Shown: positions 30,087 to 39,975 of the stretch, one piece after another
How positions within the stretch are numbered: the stretch's first letter is position 1
Layout: each line of letters opens with the position of its first letter
DNA from: an uncultured Alphaproteobacteria bacterium
Lineage (GTDB): Bacteria > Pseudomonadota > Alphaproteobacteria > Rhodobacterales > Rhodobacteraceae
Length of the DNA: 64,000 nucleotides
Assembly (NCBI GenBank): GCA_902537235.1
Contig: CACBAO010000006.1
Span: 1-64,000 of the forward strand
Direction of reading: 5' to 3'
Position numbers and translations under genes: made by a program
Notes under the pieces: model-generated
Told to the model about the DNA's origin: nothing
Databases searched by the model: none
Seen by the model: the letters and a program-made list of their open reading frames with translations, nothing else

Positions 30087-30605
30087 ATGAAAAAAACCCT
30101 CATTATATATTCCACTACAGATGGGCAAACAAAAAGGATTTGTGACCGAATAATTGATTTCTCAAAGAGAAAATCGGACATAACTCTATGTGGAATAGAA
30201 AACGCTCCCCAGATTGATTTGGCTCAATACTCAAAAATAGTGATTGGAGCCAGCATTAGATATGGAAAACATAATCCGCTAGTATATGAGTTTGTTAAAG
30301 TAAACAGAGATGAGCTACAAAAAAAATCCACTGCGTTTTTCACAGTAAATGTTGTTGCTAGAAAAAAGGAAAAAAACCAACCAAATACTAATCCCTATAT
30401 GAAAAAATTCTTGGAATTATCGGGGTGGCAACCAGATAAATTAGCAGTTTTTGCAGGAAGGATTGACTATCCTAGTTATAGGCTTTTAGATCGCCTAATT
30501 ATTCGATTTATTATGCTTATAACAAAAGGTCCAACAGATACAAGCCAGACGTATGAGTTTACTGACTGGAACAAAGTTGCAAATTTTGCGAAGGAAGTTT
30601 TATAA
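30087..30605 (+). CDS. hemG: Flavodoxin-family protoporphyrinogen oxidase HemG-like
   Basis: LIIYSTTDGQTKRICDRI, IVIGASIRYGKHNPLVYEFVK, FFTVNVVARK, FAGRIDYPSYRLLDRLIIRFIM. Confidence 0.88.
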   Translation: MKKTLIIYSTTDGQTKRICDRIIDFSKRKSDITLCGIENAPQIDLAQYSKIVIGASIRYGKHNPLVYEFVKVNRDELQKKSTAFFTVNVVARKKEKNQPNTNPYMKKFLELSGWQPDKLAVFAGRIDYPSYRLLDRLIIRFIMLITKGPTDTSQTYEFTDWNKVANFAKEVL

Positions 30606-30615
30606 CTTTAAAAGT

Positions 30616-30639
30616 GGGAGAGGGCTGTTACCCCCTCCC
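30616..30639. terminator. Bidirectional terminator between convergent hemG-like and hsp20
   Basis: GGGAGAGGG-CTGTTA-CCCCCTCCC stem (one A:C mismatch). Confidence 0.55.
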
Positions 30640-30647
30640 TGTTAATT

Positions 30648-31097
30648 TTATTTAATTTTTATAAGACGTGGTTTCTTTTCTTCTGGAACTACTCTCTCTA
30701 GTTCTATTGAGAGCATTCCGTCTTTTAAAGCCCCGTCTTTAACGATTATATCGTCGGCTAAAGTGAATTTACGAGTAAAATTTCTGGAAGCGATACCTCG
30801 ATAGACTTTATTATCGCTTTCTTCAACTGTTTTCATTGATTTGATTGTCAAAACGCCGTCCGCTAGTTCAACGTCAATATCAGATTTACTGTAGCCGGCT
30901 AATGCCATTTCAATTGTGTACTTATAGTCATCCTGTTGTACGATGTTATAATGGGGAAACCCTAAGTTAGTGTCACTCTGGTGCGCTGCGTAGTCCCAAA
31001 GGCGATCAAACGTCTTATCAAAACCAACGGCAAAGGGTGAAAATGTATTAGTGTCAAATGCCTGTAAGGCACTTCTTAGTGTGCTTAAACTATTCAT
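30648..31097 (-). CDS. Hsp20 family small heat shock protein (IbpA-like)
   Basis: FPHYNIVQQDDYKYTIEMALAGYSKSDIDVELADGVLTI...YRGIASRNFTRKFTLADDI; internal ATG MNSLSTLRSAL preferred. Confidence 0.93.
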   Translation of the reverse strand: MNSLSTLRSALQAFDTNTFSPFAVGFDKTFDRLWDYAAHQSDTNLGFPHYNIVQQDDYKYTIEMALAGYSKSDIDVELADGVLTIKSMKTVEESDNKVYRGIASRNFTRKFTLADDIIVKDGALKDGMLSIELERVVPEEKKPRLIKIK

Positions 31098-31168
31098 TAT
31101 TATCTCCTTTATTAAGCAAGATTTATGTGAGTAGACCCTATTAGGCATCTACCTGAGATACATGGGGA

Positions 31169-31201
31169 CAAAAAAAAAAATTACAAGATGTATGCTTGTA
31201 A
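31169..31201 (-). terminator. Rho-independent terminator downstream of TPR cyclase
   Basis: Minus strand: TACAAG-CATACAT-CTTGTA stem followed by A then a long T run. Confidence 0.6.
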
Positions 31202-31212
31202 AAAGTGTATTT

Positions 31213-33078
31213 TTATTTTTCCCTTAGCCCATAAGGTTTGAGGGTAGATATTAACTCGTTAAGATATGTTTTATCACGCGCAGTAATATATTCTTTATGA
31301 ATAATTTCACCAGTTTTACCCTTTCCGTCGATGGCTTTATGTAGCTCGAACATTTTTTTTGCTTTCTTCTTACTTCCCTTCAACTCATACAGATAAGCAA
31401 GTTGCAAATATAATGTTTGGTCAACCCCACTCCAATTATGCTTTTCATTTAATTTCGTAAGAGCGAAGCTCTCAGATTTCTCATATTGTTTATTTTCAAT
31501 TAAAGCGTGATTGTACATATAAAATATCCATGCCGCATGATGGGGATTCGACAACATTATTTTTTCATAGTTTTCTATTGCTTCTCCTAGATTACCACAG
31601 GAGTGAATAACTATATTGGCTGTGGCTAAATCTGAAAGATCTTTTACTTCCTTTATCAATGTGGGTATTCTACTACAGGCTTTGTCATACTTTTTTAAAA
31701 ATAATTCGATCATGCCTGCTAAAGTTTTAGGCGTTGCCCAATTAGGAAACTCATCAATTGTATTTAATGCAATAGAATAGGCTATTTCCATATCTCTTTT
31801 GGGATCATCAGACATTCTCATAGTGACTTTTCTCCAATGAACCCATGCCATCATAAAATTTAATCGTCGGTGGTTTGGATCTAGCTCTATGGCCTTTTTC
31901 CATAGCCTTTCGGCTTTTTCACTTCCCTCCACCGTTTTAAGGCCAAAAGCAGCCCATGCATTGAGAAAATGTCTATACGCTTCTGGGTTAGTGAAATAAT
32001 TTTTCTGGGTTAACTGTGATCCGCTTGTCTTAACTCTCATGTGCTCCAAAATGGCTATACTTATCTTTTCTTGAACAGGAAAAAGTTCCTTTAACTCCTT
32101 AAAGTCAAAAAGTTTTGACCATACAACCTCACTCTTTTTGAGATCAGTCATTTGTAAGGAAACGCGATAGGCTCCTTCAGCACCCTGAACATCTCCTCTT
32201 AAAAGATATTGAATGCCATAGTTTTCTAATATCTCGCTATCAGAATAATTTTTCTCCTGAACATATTTACCAGTGCTAGAGGAAGATACCAATATTGAGT
32301 CATTAATTGATAAGGTAGAGATAATATTACTTGTTATTCCAAATCCTATGAAGTCATTATCAGATTTCCCAGTTTGATTTTCAAATGGAATGACCAAAAC
32401 TGAGGGTTTATCCGTTGGCATGTTTTGAATTTTGCTTACTAGTTTTGTATCTGATTGGAAATAAAAAATAATTCCAATAACTACTACTGCGAATACGGAG
32501 GCTACAAGACCTAAATTTCGTAGTATCGGATTTGAAGATGTTCTTAGAGTTCGTTTTTGCGATTTACTTAAAAGAATATCATAGGCGTAAAATTCATTTT
32601 CTTTGACTTTTTGTAAACCAAGATCATTGAAGGATAAATTTACTTTTCCTTTAACTAAATCAAATATTGACTTGGAAATCGTTACTCCTGAAGGTTGAGC
32701 CAAGGCCTCTAGTCTCGCTGCAATATTAACGCCATCTCCAAGAAGATTTCGCTTCTCTTTTATTACGTCACCCATATGTATTCCAACTCGAAATTGCAAC
32801 TTAATTGGAAGATTATTCTGAGAGTAAAATTCTCTTAGACGTCCTTGAAATTCAGATGCGCATTCAACAGCTGATACGGCGCTAGGGAATTCGGCAAAGA
32901 AAGAGTCGCCACCAGAATTAAAGAGACGCCCTTCATATTTTTTGAACAGATCTTTAAGAATATTTTCGCATGCTCGAAGAGTTTTTACTGACTCATTCTC
33001 ATTTTTTTCCATATGCTTGCTATAACCAACGACATCAGTGGCAAAAATAACTGCTATTTTTCTATTTATGGTGTTAAT
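31213..33078 (-). CDS. Class III adenylate/guanylate cyclase with TM segment, TolB-like domain and TPR region; N-terminal start unclear
   Basis: Frame upstream of the ATG at 33012 encodes INRKIAVIFATDVVGYSKH, the conserved N-terminal catalytic motif; then LFNSGGDSFFAEFPSAVSAVECA, LLGDGVNIAARLEALA, TM, PSVLVIPFENQTGKSDNDFIGFGI, TPRs. No ATG/GTG/TTG in frame between 33012 and the upstream stop (33118-33120). Confidence 0.8.
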   Translation of the reverse strand: MNTINRKIAVIFATDVVGYSKHMEKNENESVKTLRACENILKDLFKKYEGRLFNSGGDSFFAEFPSAVSAVECASEFQGRLREFYSQNNLPIKLQFRVGIHMGDVIKEKRNLLGDGVNIAARLEALAQPSGVTISKSIFDLVKGKVNLSFNDLGLQKVKENEFYAYDILLSKSQKRTLRTSSNPILRNLGLVASVFAVVVIGIIFYFQSDTKLVSKIQNMPTDKPSVLVIPFENQTGKSDNDFIGFGITSNIISTLSINDSILVSSSSTGKYVQEKNYSDSEILENYGIQYLLRGDVQGAEGAYRVSLQMTDLKKSEVVWSKLFDFKELKELFPVQEKISIAILEHMRVKTSGSQLTQKNYFTNPEAYRHFLNAWAAFGLKTVEGSEKAERLWKKAIELDPNHRRLNFMMAWVHWRKVTMRMSDDPKRDMEIAYSIALNTIDEFPNWATPKTLAGMIELFLKKYDKACSRIPTLIKEVKDLSDLATANIVIHSCGNLGEAIENYEKIMLSNPHHAAWIFYMYNHALIENKQYEKSESFALTKLNEKHNWSGVDQTLYLQLAYLYELKGSKKKAKKMFELHKAIDGKGKTGEIIHKEYITARDKTYLNELISTLKPYGLREK

Positions 33079-33212
33079 GATTTTGCTCTCATAGAAGTTT
33101 ATATAAAGAACTATTAATCAAATATATCGCAAATGGCTAATTTGTGTATAGTAAACTTGTCCGCTAAGCGGTTCTAAGTAGCAAAATTATTAACAAAAAT
33201 GGAGTAGGCGCA

Positions 33213-35294
33213 TTGATTGCTGTAATAAGCTATTTTGATAGTAATCCAGAGCCTTTAAATTGTGAGAGCGTTGTAGCAGAAAACACTGCAACCTCTCGTG
33301 ATGGTTTTTATTTTGTGCCTTTGAATAAAGATGACGTGCCCTTGGGAACTCAAATAATTTTAAAAGAAGAACCAATAGAGGGCCTGAAGAAATATTTGTC
33401 GAATAAAAACTTTCAGGGTATTGGACCAAAGAATGCTGATACCATAGCGCAGAATATTGGGATGACAATTATCAAGTATTTACATGAGCGCAATGTAAAC
33501 ATACTTGAAGAAAAAACGTCAAAGAAACTTTCCGAAGCTTTATTGGGAGGATGGGATCTAGATTATGAAAACTCGGGGTTTGAAATATTATTTTCACAAA
33601 TTGGCTTTTCATATATGCAAAAGAAATTTGTTAAAGAAGAGTTTGGGAATAAGTTTTTTGCGGAAATACATAAAGATCCATATATGTTGCTTCAAAGAAT
33701 TCCTAGGCTCAGCTTTGATAAGATAGAGAGTATTATTTCCATTTTTGGAATTGAAGTTTCTTTAGATCAAAAAATAGTTGCCGCTACGAGACATGCACTG
33801 ATGCAAAGTGAAGCCGAACGCGGCAATACCTGTGGGCCTTTAGAGAGGGTTTTACTGAGAACTCAAGAAATAACAAAAAATGACATTGAAACAATTCAAA
33901 CGGCTATTAACAGCCATGAGCATTTATTTAATAATTTTAAAGTGCAAGATAAAAATTTTTTAGAAACCATAGAAGCATGTGAACGAGACAACGATATTGC
34001 TCAACAGATCTGTTTGATAAAAGATAATTTCAAACCAATAAAGGGCAAGCAGTTTTCGGCTAACAAAAATGCCACTAATCCTTTGTCAGAAGAACAAGTG
34101 CAAGCAATCCAAAATTCATTAGAAGCAGGAGTTTCGATTATTACTGGTGGCCCAGGAACAGGTAAAACAAGAATTATAGAAGGCCTCGCTCAAGTTTTAG
34201 TCAACGGCTTTAGAAAGACAATTCGTATCTGTGCTCCCACAGGACGAGCGGCAAAACGAATAGCAGAAAATCAAGCATTAAAAAAATTTCAACCTTCGAC
34301 AATTCACATGCTAAAAGCGATGATAGATTCATCAGCTAAAGATATTGAGTTTGATACTTTGATTGTGGATGAATCCTCCATGATCGATATAAATTTATTC
34401 AATGATTTGGTCAAAATGCTACCTTTAGGGTCACAACTTATTTTAATTGGAGACGTTGACCAACTACCTCCTGTCGGCGCAGGGCAACCATTTTTAGATT
34501 TAATAAGATCAAAAAAAATTGTTGTTAGCAGATTATCAAAGCAATTTCGACAAGGCAGTGATAGCGTGATCCCAAAAGTAGCTAGAGCAATAAATAAAGG
34601 CGAGTTAATAGAATTCTCTTCAGATTTTTCTAGCTCAGGCTTTTCATTTGTAGAGGTTGACAAGGGTCAAGTTGTCGAAAAAATTATTGAAGTAGTTGAT
34701 TTTTTTACCGGGAATAAAAACGGCAGTATAGATTTTGACAAAACACAAATTCTTTCCCCAATGCGCCGTTATTCAAGTGGTCTTATAAATTTAAATTCAA
34801 TTATGCAAAAAAAATATAACCCTAATGGCGAAAAGGTTTTTTCAAAAATAGAGGGTGAAAAAGAAATAAAATTTTGTGCAGGTGATAAGGTGATATGTAC
34901 ACAAAATGATTATGATATTGATGTTAGAAATGGCGATATTGGTTACGTTGTAAATAAAGTTGGAAAAAATATTAGAGTGGAGTTTGATGGAGAAATGAAA
35001 CTCTTTCATAACAATAAAATAGATTATTTAGATTTAGCGTATGCTATAACGGTTCATAAGAGTCAAGGTTCTGAGTACCCAAACGTCGTGATGCCAATAG
35101 TGGACGATCATCGCATAATGCTTACGAGAAAATTGATATATACGGCAATCACAAGAGGGAAGCAGAATGTCTGCTTAATTGGGAGCAAAAGAGTATTACG
35201 AGAAGCACTTAAAAAGGTGTTTCTGAATTTACGGTATTCTAATCTCAATCAAAAAATTGAAAACGCTAACATAAATTTATTTCACCAAAATTAG
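33213..35294 (+). CDS. RecD2-like ATP-dependent DNA helicase (superfamily 1)
   Basis: ITGGPGTGKTRIIEGL Walker A, LIVDESSMID, LIGDVDQLPPVGAG, KQFRQ, AITVHKSQGSEYPNV, YTAITRGK; N-term helix-hairpin region FQGIGPKNADTIA; TTG start. Confidence 0.88.
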   Translation: MIAVISYFDSNPEPLNCESVVAENTATSRDGFYFVPLNKDDVPLGTQIILKEEPIEGLKKYLSNKNFQGIGPKNADTIAQNIGMTIIKYLHERNVNILEEKTSKKLSEALLGGWDLDYENSGFEILFSQIGFSYMQKKFVKEEFGNKFFAEIHKDPYMLLQRIPRLSFDKIESIISIFGIEVSLDQKIVAATRHALMQSEAERGNTCGPLERVLLRTQEITKNDIETIQTAINSHEHLFNNFKVQDKNFLETIEACERDNDIAQQICLIKDNFKPIKGKQFSANKNATNPLSEEQVQAIQNSLEAGVSIITGGPGTGKTRIIEGLAQVLVNGFRKTIRICAPTGRAAKRIAENQALKKFQPSTIHMLKAMIDSSAKDIEFDTLIVDESSMIDINLFNDLVKMLPLGSQLILIGDVDQLPPVGAGQPFLDLIRSKKIVVSRLSKQFRQGSDSVIPKVARAINKGELIEFSSDFSSSGFSFVEVDKGQVVEKIIEVVDFFTGNKNGSIDFDKTQILSPMRRYSSGLINLNSIMQKKYNPNGEKVFSKIEGEKEIKFCAGDKVICTQNDYDIDVRNGDIGYVVNKVGKNIRVEFDGEMKLFHNNKIDYLDLAYAITVHKSQGSEYPNVVMPIVDDHRIMLTRKLIYTAITRGKQNVCLIGSKRVLREALKKVFLNLRYSNLNQKIENANINLFHQN

Positions 35295-35329
35295 GTTAGT
35301 AAGATACTTATTTTACAAAAAGGAAAAAT

Positions 35330-36370
35330 TTGATGATCATCAAAGCACCCATAAAATTAATTGGTAACAACGGATCACCTTACACACGAAAGATGGTCGC
35401 CTTATTAAGGTATAAACATATCCCGTATAAAATTATCTGGGGAGAGCCAGACGAATATTTAGACCGGATCAATATCCAAAAACCTAAACCAGTTTTACAC
35501 CCAACCTTCTTATTCGAAAATTTTGAAAAGCAAACCATAGCCGTTACCGACTCCACCCCCATCATTAGAAAGCTAGAGAGCAAATTCACGAGCCGCAGCA
35601 CCATTCCCTCAAACTCAGTTTTGAGATTTTTAAACTATTTGCTTGAAGATTATGGTGATGAGTGGGGAACGAAATTTATGTTTCATTACCGATGGCATGA
35701 TGACAAGGACATTGACAATGCAGGGACGTTGTTACCCCTTTATGCAAACTCCACTCTTACAAACGAGGAACTTAGTTATAAAAAAGAAAAAATAGCACAG
35801 CGCCAACTTGGAAGGGTTTGGGTTGTAGGATCGAACAAAAAAACAGCGCCTCTTATAGACCAATGTTTCAAAAAAATTATAAGCATTTTAGAGGATCATT
35901 TCATTAACTTCCCCTTTTTGCTTGGATCCCGTCCATCTTCTGCAGATTTTGCTTTCTTTGGACAATTAAGCCAATTGGTAGGATTTGATCCTACACCTCG
36001 TTCTATAATAGAGAAAAACTCAATGCGCACTATGGCTTGGGTAGGAAAAACAGAAGACCTTTCTGGATTAGAACCCGATAGCGAAGATTGGATCAGTGAT
36101 TCAAAGCTTCCTGAAACCATTAAAAGAATTTTTTGTGAAGTTGGAAAGACATATGTCCCAACTATGCTAAAGAACGAAGAAGCTTTTAATAGTGGTGAAG
36201 AAAAATGGAGTGCAGAAATTTTAGGTCGTGAGTGGGAACAAAGAACATTTCCCTATCAAGTAAAATGTTTAAAATGGATTCGTGAAGAGTTCAGAAGTCT
36301 TGGTGACAAACATCAAACAAAAGTACTTAACTTACTCAAAGATACAGACTGTGAAAGGATCTTGAATTAA
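35330..36370 (+). CDS. Glutathione S-transferase family protein (long form)
   Basis: LIGNNGSPYTRKMVALLRYKHIPYKIIWG N-term thioredoxin fold; C-term PSSADFAFFGQL. Confidence 0.8.
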   Translation: MMIIKAPIKLIGNNGSPYTRKMVALLRYKHIPYKIIWGEPDEYLDRINIQKPKPVLHPTFLFENFEKQTIAVTDSTPIIRKLESKFTSRSTIPSNSVLRFLNYLLEDYGDEWGTKFMFHYRWHDDKDIDNAGTLLPLYANSTLTNEELSYKKEKIAQRQLGRVWVVGSNKKTAPLIDQCFKKIISILEDHFINFPFLLGSRPSSADFAFFGQLSQLVGFDPTPRSIIEKNSMRTMAWVGKTEDLSGLEPDSEDWISDSKLPETIKRIFCEVGKTYVPTMLKNEEAFNSGEEKWSAEILGREWEQRTFPYQVKCLKWIREEFRSLGDKHQTKVLNLLKDTDCERILN

Positions 36371-36393
36371 ATAAATGCCCTTATTTTGTAAAG

Positions 36394-37227
36394 TCATTTA
36401 TCTGTCCTTAGATTCAAGATTATTTTCTTTGTGGTAGGTATTATCTTCTCATATACGTGAGAAAGAATTTCAATCCTATCAAAAATAGTTGGGTTATTTA
36501 ATAAGTATTCCCTCAGATTTTCTCCAAAAACCTGTCTTAATTGTGTTCCTATATTAATTTTGCAAATGGCAGTATTTTTTGCTAACCAATGAAGTTGGGT
36601 GGTCTTTATACCGGACCCGCCATGAATAACGAGTGGGCACTTTACAAATTTTTCAATTTGAGAGACTAGTTTGGTATCGACTTCTGTTGCCTTCTCCTGT
36701 TCGAGATGAGTGTTTCCAACAGAAATTGCTAAAGCATCTACCTGCGTAGCTGCATAAAATTTTTGTGCAAGTTTCGGTTCAGTAAACTTAGATTTTATCC
36801 CTTGATCGTAACCAACAACTCCCAGCTCTGCCTCTACAGATGCTCCATAATTTTTTGCAAGCTCCACGGCTTTGCATGTCATATCAATATTTTCGTTAAG
36901 TTCCATGTTTGACCCATCAAACATAATTGATGAAAAGCCATTATCTAGAGCTCTTTCGCACTCTTTTAAATTAGTAGAGTGGTCCAATAGAGTTACGATA
37001 TTAATTGATGCATCTTCTGCAAGTTTTTTTAACATCGGCCCCATTATTTCTATAGGAGTGTTTTCGCGGCAATTTGGTCCAACTTGCAAGATAATTGGGC
37101 AGTTAATTTCTTCTGCTGCCTTTACATAATATTTTGCATCTTCCCATCCCAGTATAACTAAACCTGCAAGTGCGTACCTCTTGCTTCTAGCAACATGAAG
37201 CTCTTGGCTAAGTGTAGATAAGGTCAT
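36394..37227 (-). CDS. Class II aldolase (fructose-bisphosphate/ketose-bisphosphate family; IolJ-like)
   Basis: VTLLDHST, GSNMELNENID, VEAELGVVG, SVGNTH, VIHGGSGI ligand and active-site motifs. Confidence 0.88.
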   Translation of the reverse strand: MTLSTLSQELHVARSKRYALAGLVILGWEDAKYYVKAAEEINCPIILQVGPNCRENTPIEIMGPMLKKLAEDASINIVTLLDHSTNLKECERALDNGFSSIMFDGSNMELNENIDMTCKAVELAKNYGASVEAELGVVGYDQGIKSKFTEPKLAQKFYAATQVDALAISVGNTHLEQEKATEVDTKLVSQIEKFVKCPLVIHGGSGIKTTQLHWLAKNTAICKINIGTQLRQVFGENLREYLLNNPTIFDRIEILSHVYEKIIPTTKKIILNLRTDK

Positions 37228-38063
37228 TTAAATTTGGCTATCATATCTTTAATGCCAGGTATAGTTTCGACTTGCCAGCTATATTCAGGTTGAAAATATT
37301 GAACTAAAGATCTCTGAGATTTACCGGCTAAAATTGTGAAATAGTACATCTGATAACCTGGAGCGACCACACAAGGATGATACCCCTTATCAATTACAAA
37401 AGTTGATCCATCCACTATATGATGCGCATCTCCAACCTTTTTATTTTCTCCTTGCAATAATTGAAGAGCAAATCCTTCCTTAGGATCGAATCTAAAGTTG
37501 TAGACTTCATCATGGTGTGTTTCACCATCTCTATCAGTATCGTGTTTGTGGGGTGGAAACCCTGACCATCCACCTTTACCGACAGTAAAAAGCTCAGAAA
37601 CTAATAGGCGACCAACTTTTCCATTTTGTTTTTGTCCTAAGATATGTTTAATTTTTCTATGAGTTTTGGTGTCGTCAGACCCATATTGAACTACATCCAC
37701 GTCTTCTCCCATAATATAGAATGGCCGTAATTGCTCTGAATACTTGGCTCCCGCAATAAAAATTTCCGCTTGGTCACAGGCACATTTTATTTTTGCGGTT
37801 AAACCCGTTGGCACATATACCCCCTCAGGCTCTCCGTCCCAAACGTTATTCATCCGATTACCTATTAAACGTTCGTCCAAAGAATAGACATTCACAATAA
37901 TACTCCCTGTCACAGGGACAATGCAGCTCTCATACTCTTTTAATTCGTATACAAATTCTTCATCTCTATTTAAAGTAACCCTATTGAAAAAAGCGTATGG
38001 AACTTTTGCATCGTTTATATCAATTATGGGTCTATTATCATTGTCATGGGGCGGTATGTGCAA
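37224..38063 (-). CDS. IolB-like cupin isomerase (divergent second copy)
   Basis: SGFPPHKHDTDRDGETHHDEVYNFRFDPKEGFALQ...IDKGYHPCVVAPGYQMYYFTILAG parallels IolB. Confidence 0.82.
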   Translation of the reverse strand: MHIPPHDNDNRPIIDINDAKVPYAFFNRVTLNRDEEFVYELKEYESCIVPVTGSIIVNVYSLDERLIGNRMNNVWDGEPEGVYVPTGLTAKIKCACDQAEIFIAGAKYSEQLRPFYIMGEDVDVVQYGSDDTKTHRKIKHILGQKQNGKVGRLLVSELFTVGKGGWSGFPPHKHDTDRDGETHHDEVYNFRFDPKEGFALQLLQGENKKVGDAHHIVDGSTFVIDKGYHPCVVAPGYQMYYFTILAGKSQRSLVQYFQPEYSWQVETIPGIKDMIAKFK

Positions 38064-38072
38064 TTTATACTC

Positions 38073-39044
38073 CTAATGTGTCTCGATAAATTCAATTAGC
38101 TGGTTAAGATTGGGCATTGCCGATGCGCATCCTTCTTTCGAAACGACAATAGCTGCAGACGCGTTACCTCTTTTTATAGCTGATTCTAAACTTAATCCAT
38201 TTGAGAGTGAGCAAAGAATTGTACCTAAGAACGCATCACCAGCGCCGTATGGTTTCTTTGCTTTCACTTTAAACACGGTATATGACTCCGTTTCACCATC
38301 TAAAATAATGTCACAACCATCAGCTCCTTTTTTGAATAACACTATTTGGTTTGGATTAAAATTAGCACTGACCTTTCGTAAATCCGTTTGTTCAAACATT
38401 ATTTCAAACTCTTCTCTATTGCCAACACACATATCAGCTATTTTTGCAACTCCTCGAAGTTCAGCGGATGCCAATGATATTGAAGTCCAAGCATTTGCTC
38501 TGTAATCAACGTCGAATATAACTGGGCATTTTGCATTTTTTGATTTTTCGATAAGTAGGTTTATTGTCGATCTCGATGGTTCATCTGAAAGCGCAGTTCC
38601 AGTGATCACAATGCCGGCATAATTCTCTAGATTTAAGTTATCAATATTTTGTTTATCTATCAAAAGATCAGCGGCATTATTACGATAGATAACGACCTTT
38701 GGCTCTTCTCTTATCTCTGCTATTGCAAGTGATGTACGAGCATTATTATTTTGAGACTTGGTTACTAGTGAAGTATCTACTTTATGCTCTTCTAATTTTT
38801 TCCAAACAAAATCACCAATTTCATCGTCTGAGACCACGGTTATAATTTGAGAACGACCTCCGAGTTTGGAAATAGAAACAGCAATGTTTGCAGCAGATCC
38901 CCCCAAATCAGAGATAAATGTACCGGCTTCACTCGTTTGTTTATTGGCTGGTTTAGGGTAAAGGTCCATTCCAGCTCTTCCTACAATTACAAATTTACCC
39001 TTTGCCATTCGTTGTTTTAATTTTATGGGTAATTCGATGGTCAT
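38073..39044 (-). CDS. PfkB/ribokinase-family sugar kinase
   Basis: GRAGMDLYPKP..., DLGGSAANIAVSISKLGG, KPYGAGDAFLGTIL. Confidence 0.9.
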   Translation of the reverse strand: MTIELPIKLKQRMAKGKFVIVGRAGMDLYPKPANKQTSEAGTFISDLGGSAANIAVSISKLGGRSQIITVVSDDEIGDFVWKKLEEHKVDTSLVTKSQNNNARTSLAIAEIREEPKVVIYRNNAADLLIDKQNIDNLNLENYAGIVITGTALSDEPSRSTINLLIEKSKNAKCPVIFDVDYRANAWTSISLASAELRGVAKIADMCVGNREEFEIMFEQTDLRKVSANFNPNQIVLFKKGADGCDIILDGETESYTVFKVKAKKPYGAGDAFLGTILCSLSNGLSLESAIKRGNASAAIVVSKEGCASAMPNLNQLIEFIETH

Positions 39045-39049
39045 TAAAC

Positions 39050-39955
39050 TTAGGCAACTATCTTAAAATCATATTCTTCTAAGCAGGAAACTAAGGTATT
39101 GAAACCCTTTTTTGCGTACTCAAATGGATTGGCTTTCAGAGGATCTTGCTCTGCTTCAATCACTATCCAACCTTTGTATCTAATATCTTTAAGCCGTTTG
39201 ATAAATTTTCGATAATCAATGCAACCATCTCCTGGCACTGTAAACACGCCATCCAATACACAGTCTAAAAAGCTATCTTTACTTTTATCCACATTCTTGA
39301 AAACGTCCTTTCTAATATCTTTTGTATGAATATGATTTATTCTATCCCCATAATTAGAAATAATTTTATCATAATCACCGTCGGCAAATAGAAGATGTCC
39401 TGTGTCTAGAAGAAGACCAACTGAGTCTCTAGTGCTATTCATTAATTGCTCGATCTCATTTTGTGTTTCTACGGCTGTACCCATATGGTGATGAAAGGTC
39501 AATGGTACGCCTTTGTCTAAGCAATAATCGGCTAGATCACCTAAATCTTGGCCGTATTGCTTAATATCAAATTCGGATAATCTCGGCCTCGAATTCAAGG
39601 GTTTATTCTTTTTGTTTTGAACTGTATTGAACGTTTCACCATAAACTAAAACGCTCGCACCAACTTCGGCAAATAAATTTAAAGTTTCATCTAGTTTAAT
39701 TTTTTCGTCTTTTAGATTGTTATTTAGCATTGTGCCAGAATACCAACCGGAAATAAGCTTTAATTCATGCTCTTCTAAAACTTCTTTAAGGCTAGAAGGG
39801 GTCTTTGGAAATTTTCCACCCAGCTCAGTACCTGAAAATCCGGCCAATCGTGTTTCTTTTAAGCATGTTTCTAAACTCGTATCACCTCCAAGTTCAGGTA
39901 AATCATCATTAGTCCATGAGATTGGTGACATACCAAGCTTTACCTCCATATACAA
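39050..39955 (-). CDS. iolE: Myo-inosose-2 dehydratase (xylose isomerase-like TIM barrel)
   Basis: GMSPISWTNDDLPELGGDTSLETCL, TGTELGGKFP-like, HHHMGTAVET, GLLLDTGHLLFADGD, HIHTKDIR. Confidence 0.93.
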   Translation of the reverse strand: MYMEVKLGMSPISWTNDDLPELGGDTSLETCLKETRLAGFSGTELGGKFPKTPSSLKEVLEEHELKLISGWYSGTMLNNNLKDEKIKLDETLNLFAEVGASVLVYGETFNTVQNKKNKPLNSRPRLSEFDIKQYGQDLGDLADYCLDKGVPLTFHHHMGTAVETQNEIEQLMNSTRDSVGLLLDTGHLLFADGDYDKIISNYGDRINHIHTKDIRKDVFKNVDKSKDSFLDCVLDGVFTVPGDGCIDYRKFIKRLKDIRYKGWIVIEAEQDPLKANPFEYAKKGFNTLVSCLEEYDFKIVA

Positions 39956-39975
39956 CTCACTTTCTTTAAAACAAT

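Noticed and set aside
34304-34663. 119-aa minus-strand ORF opposite the RecD2-like helicase
   Set aside because: Overlaps conserved helicase motifs in the opposite frame; no independent support
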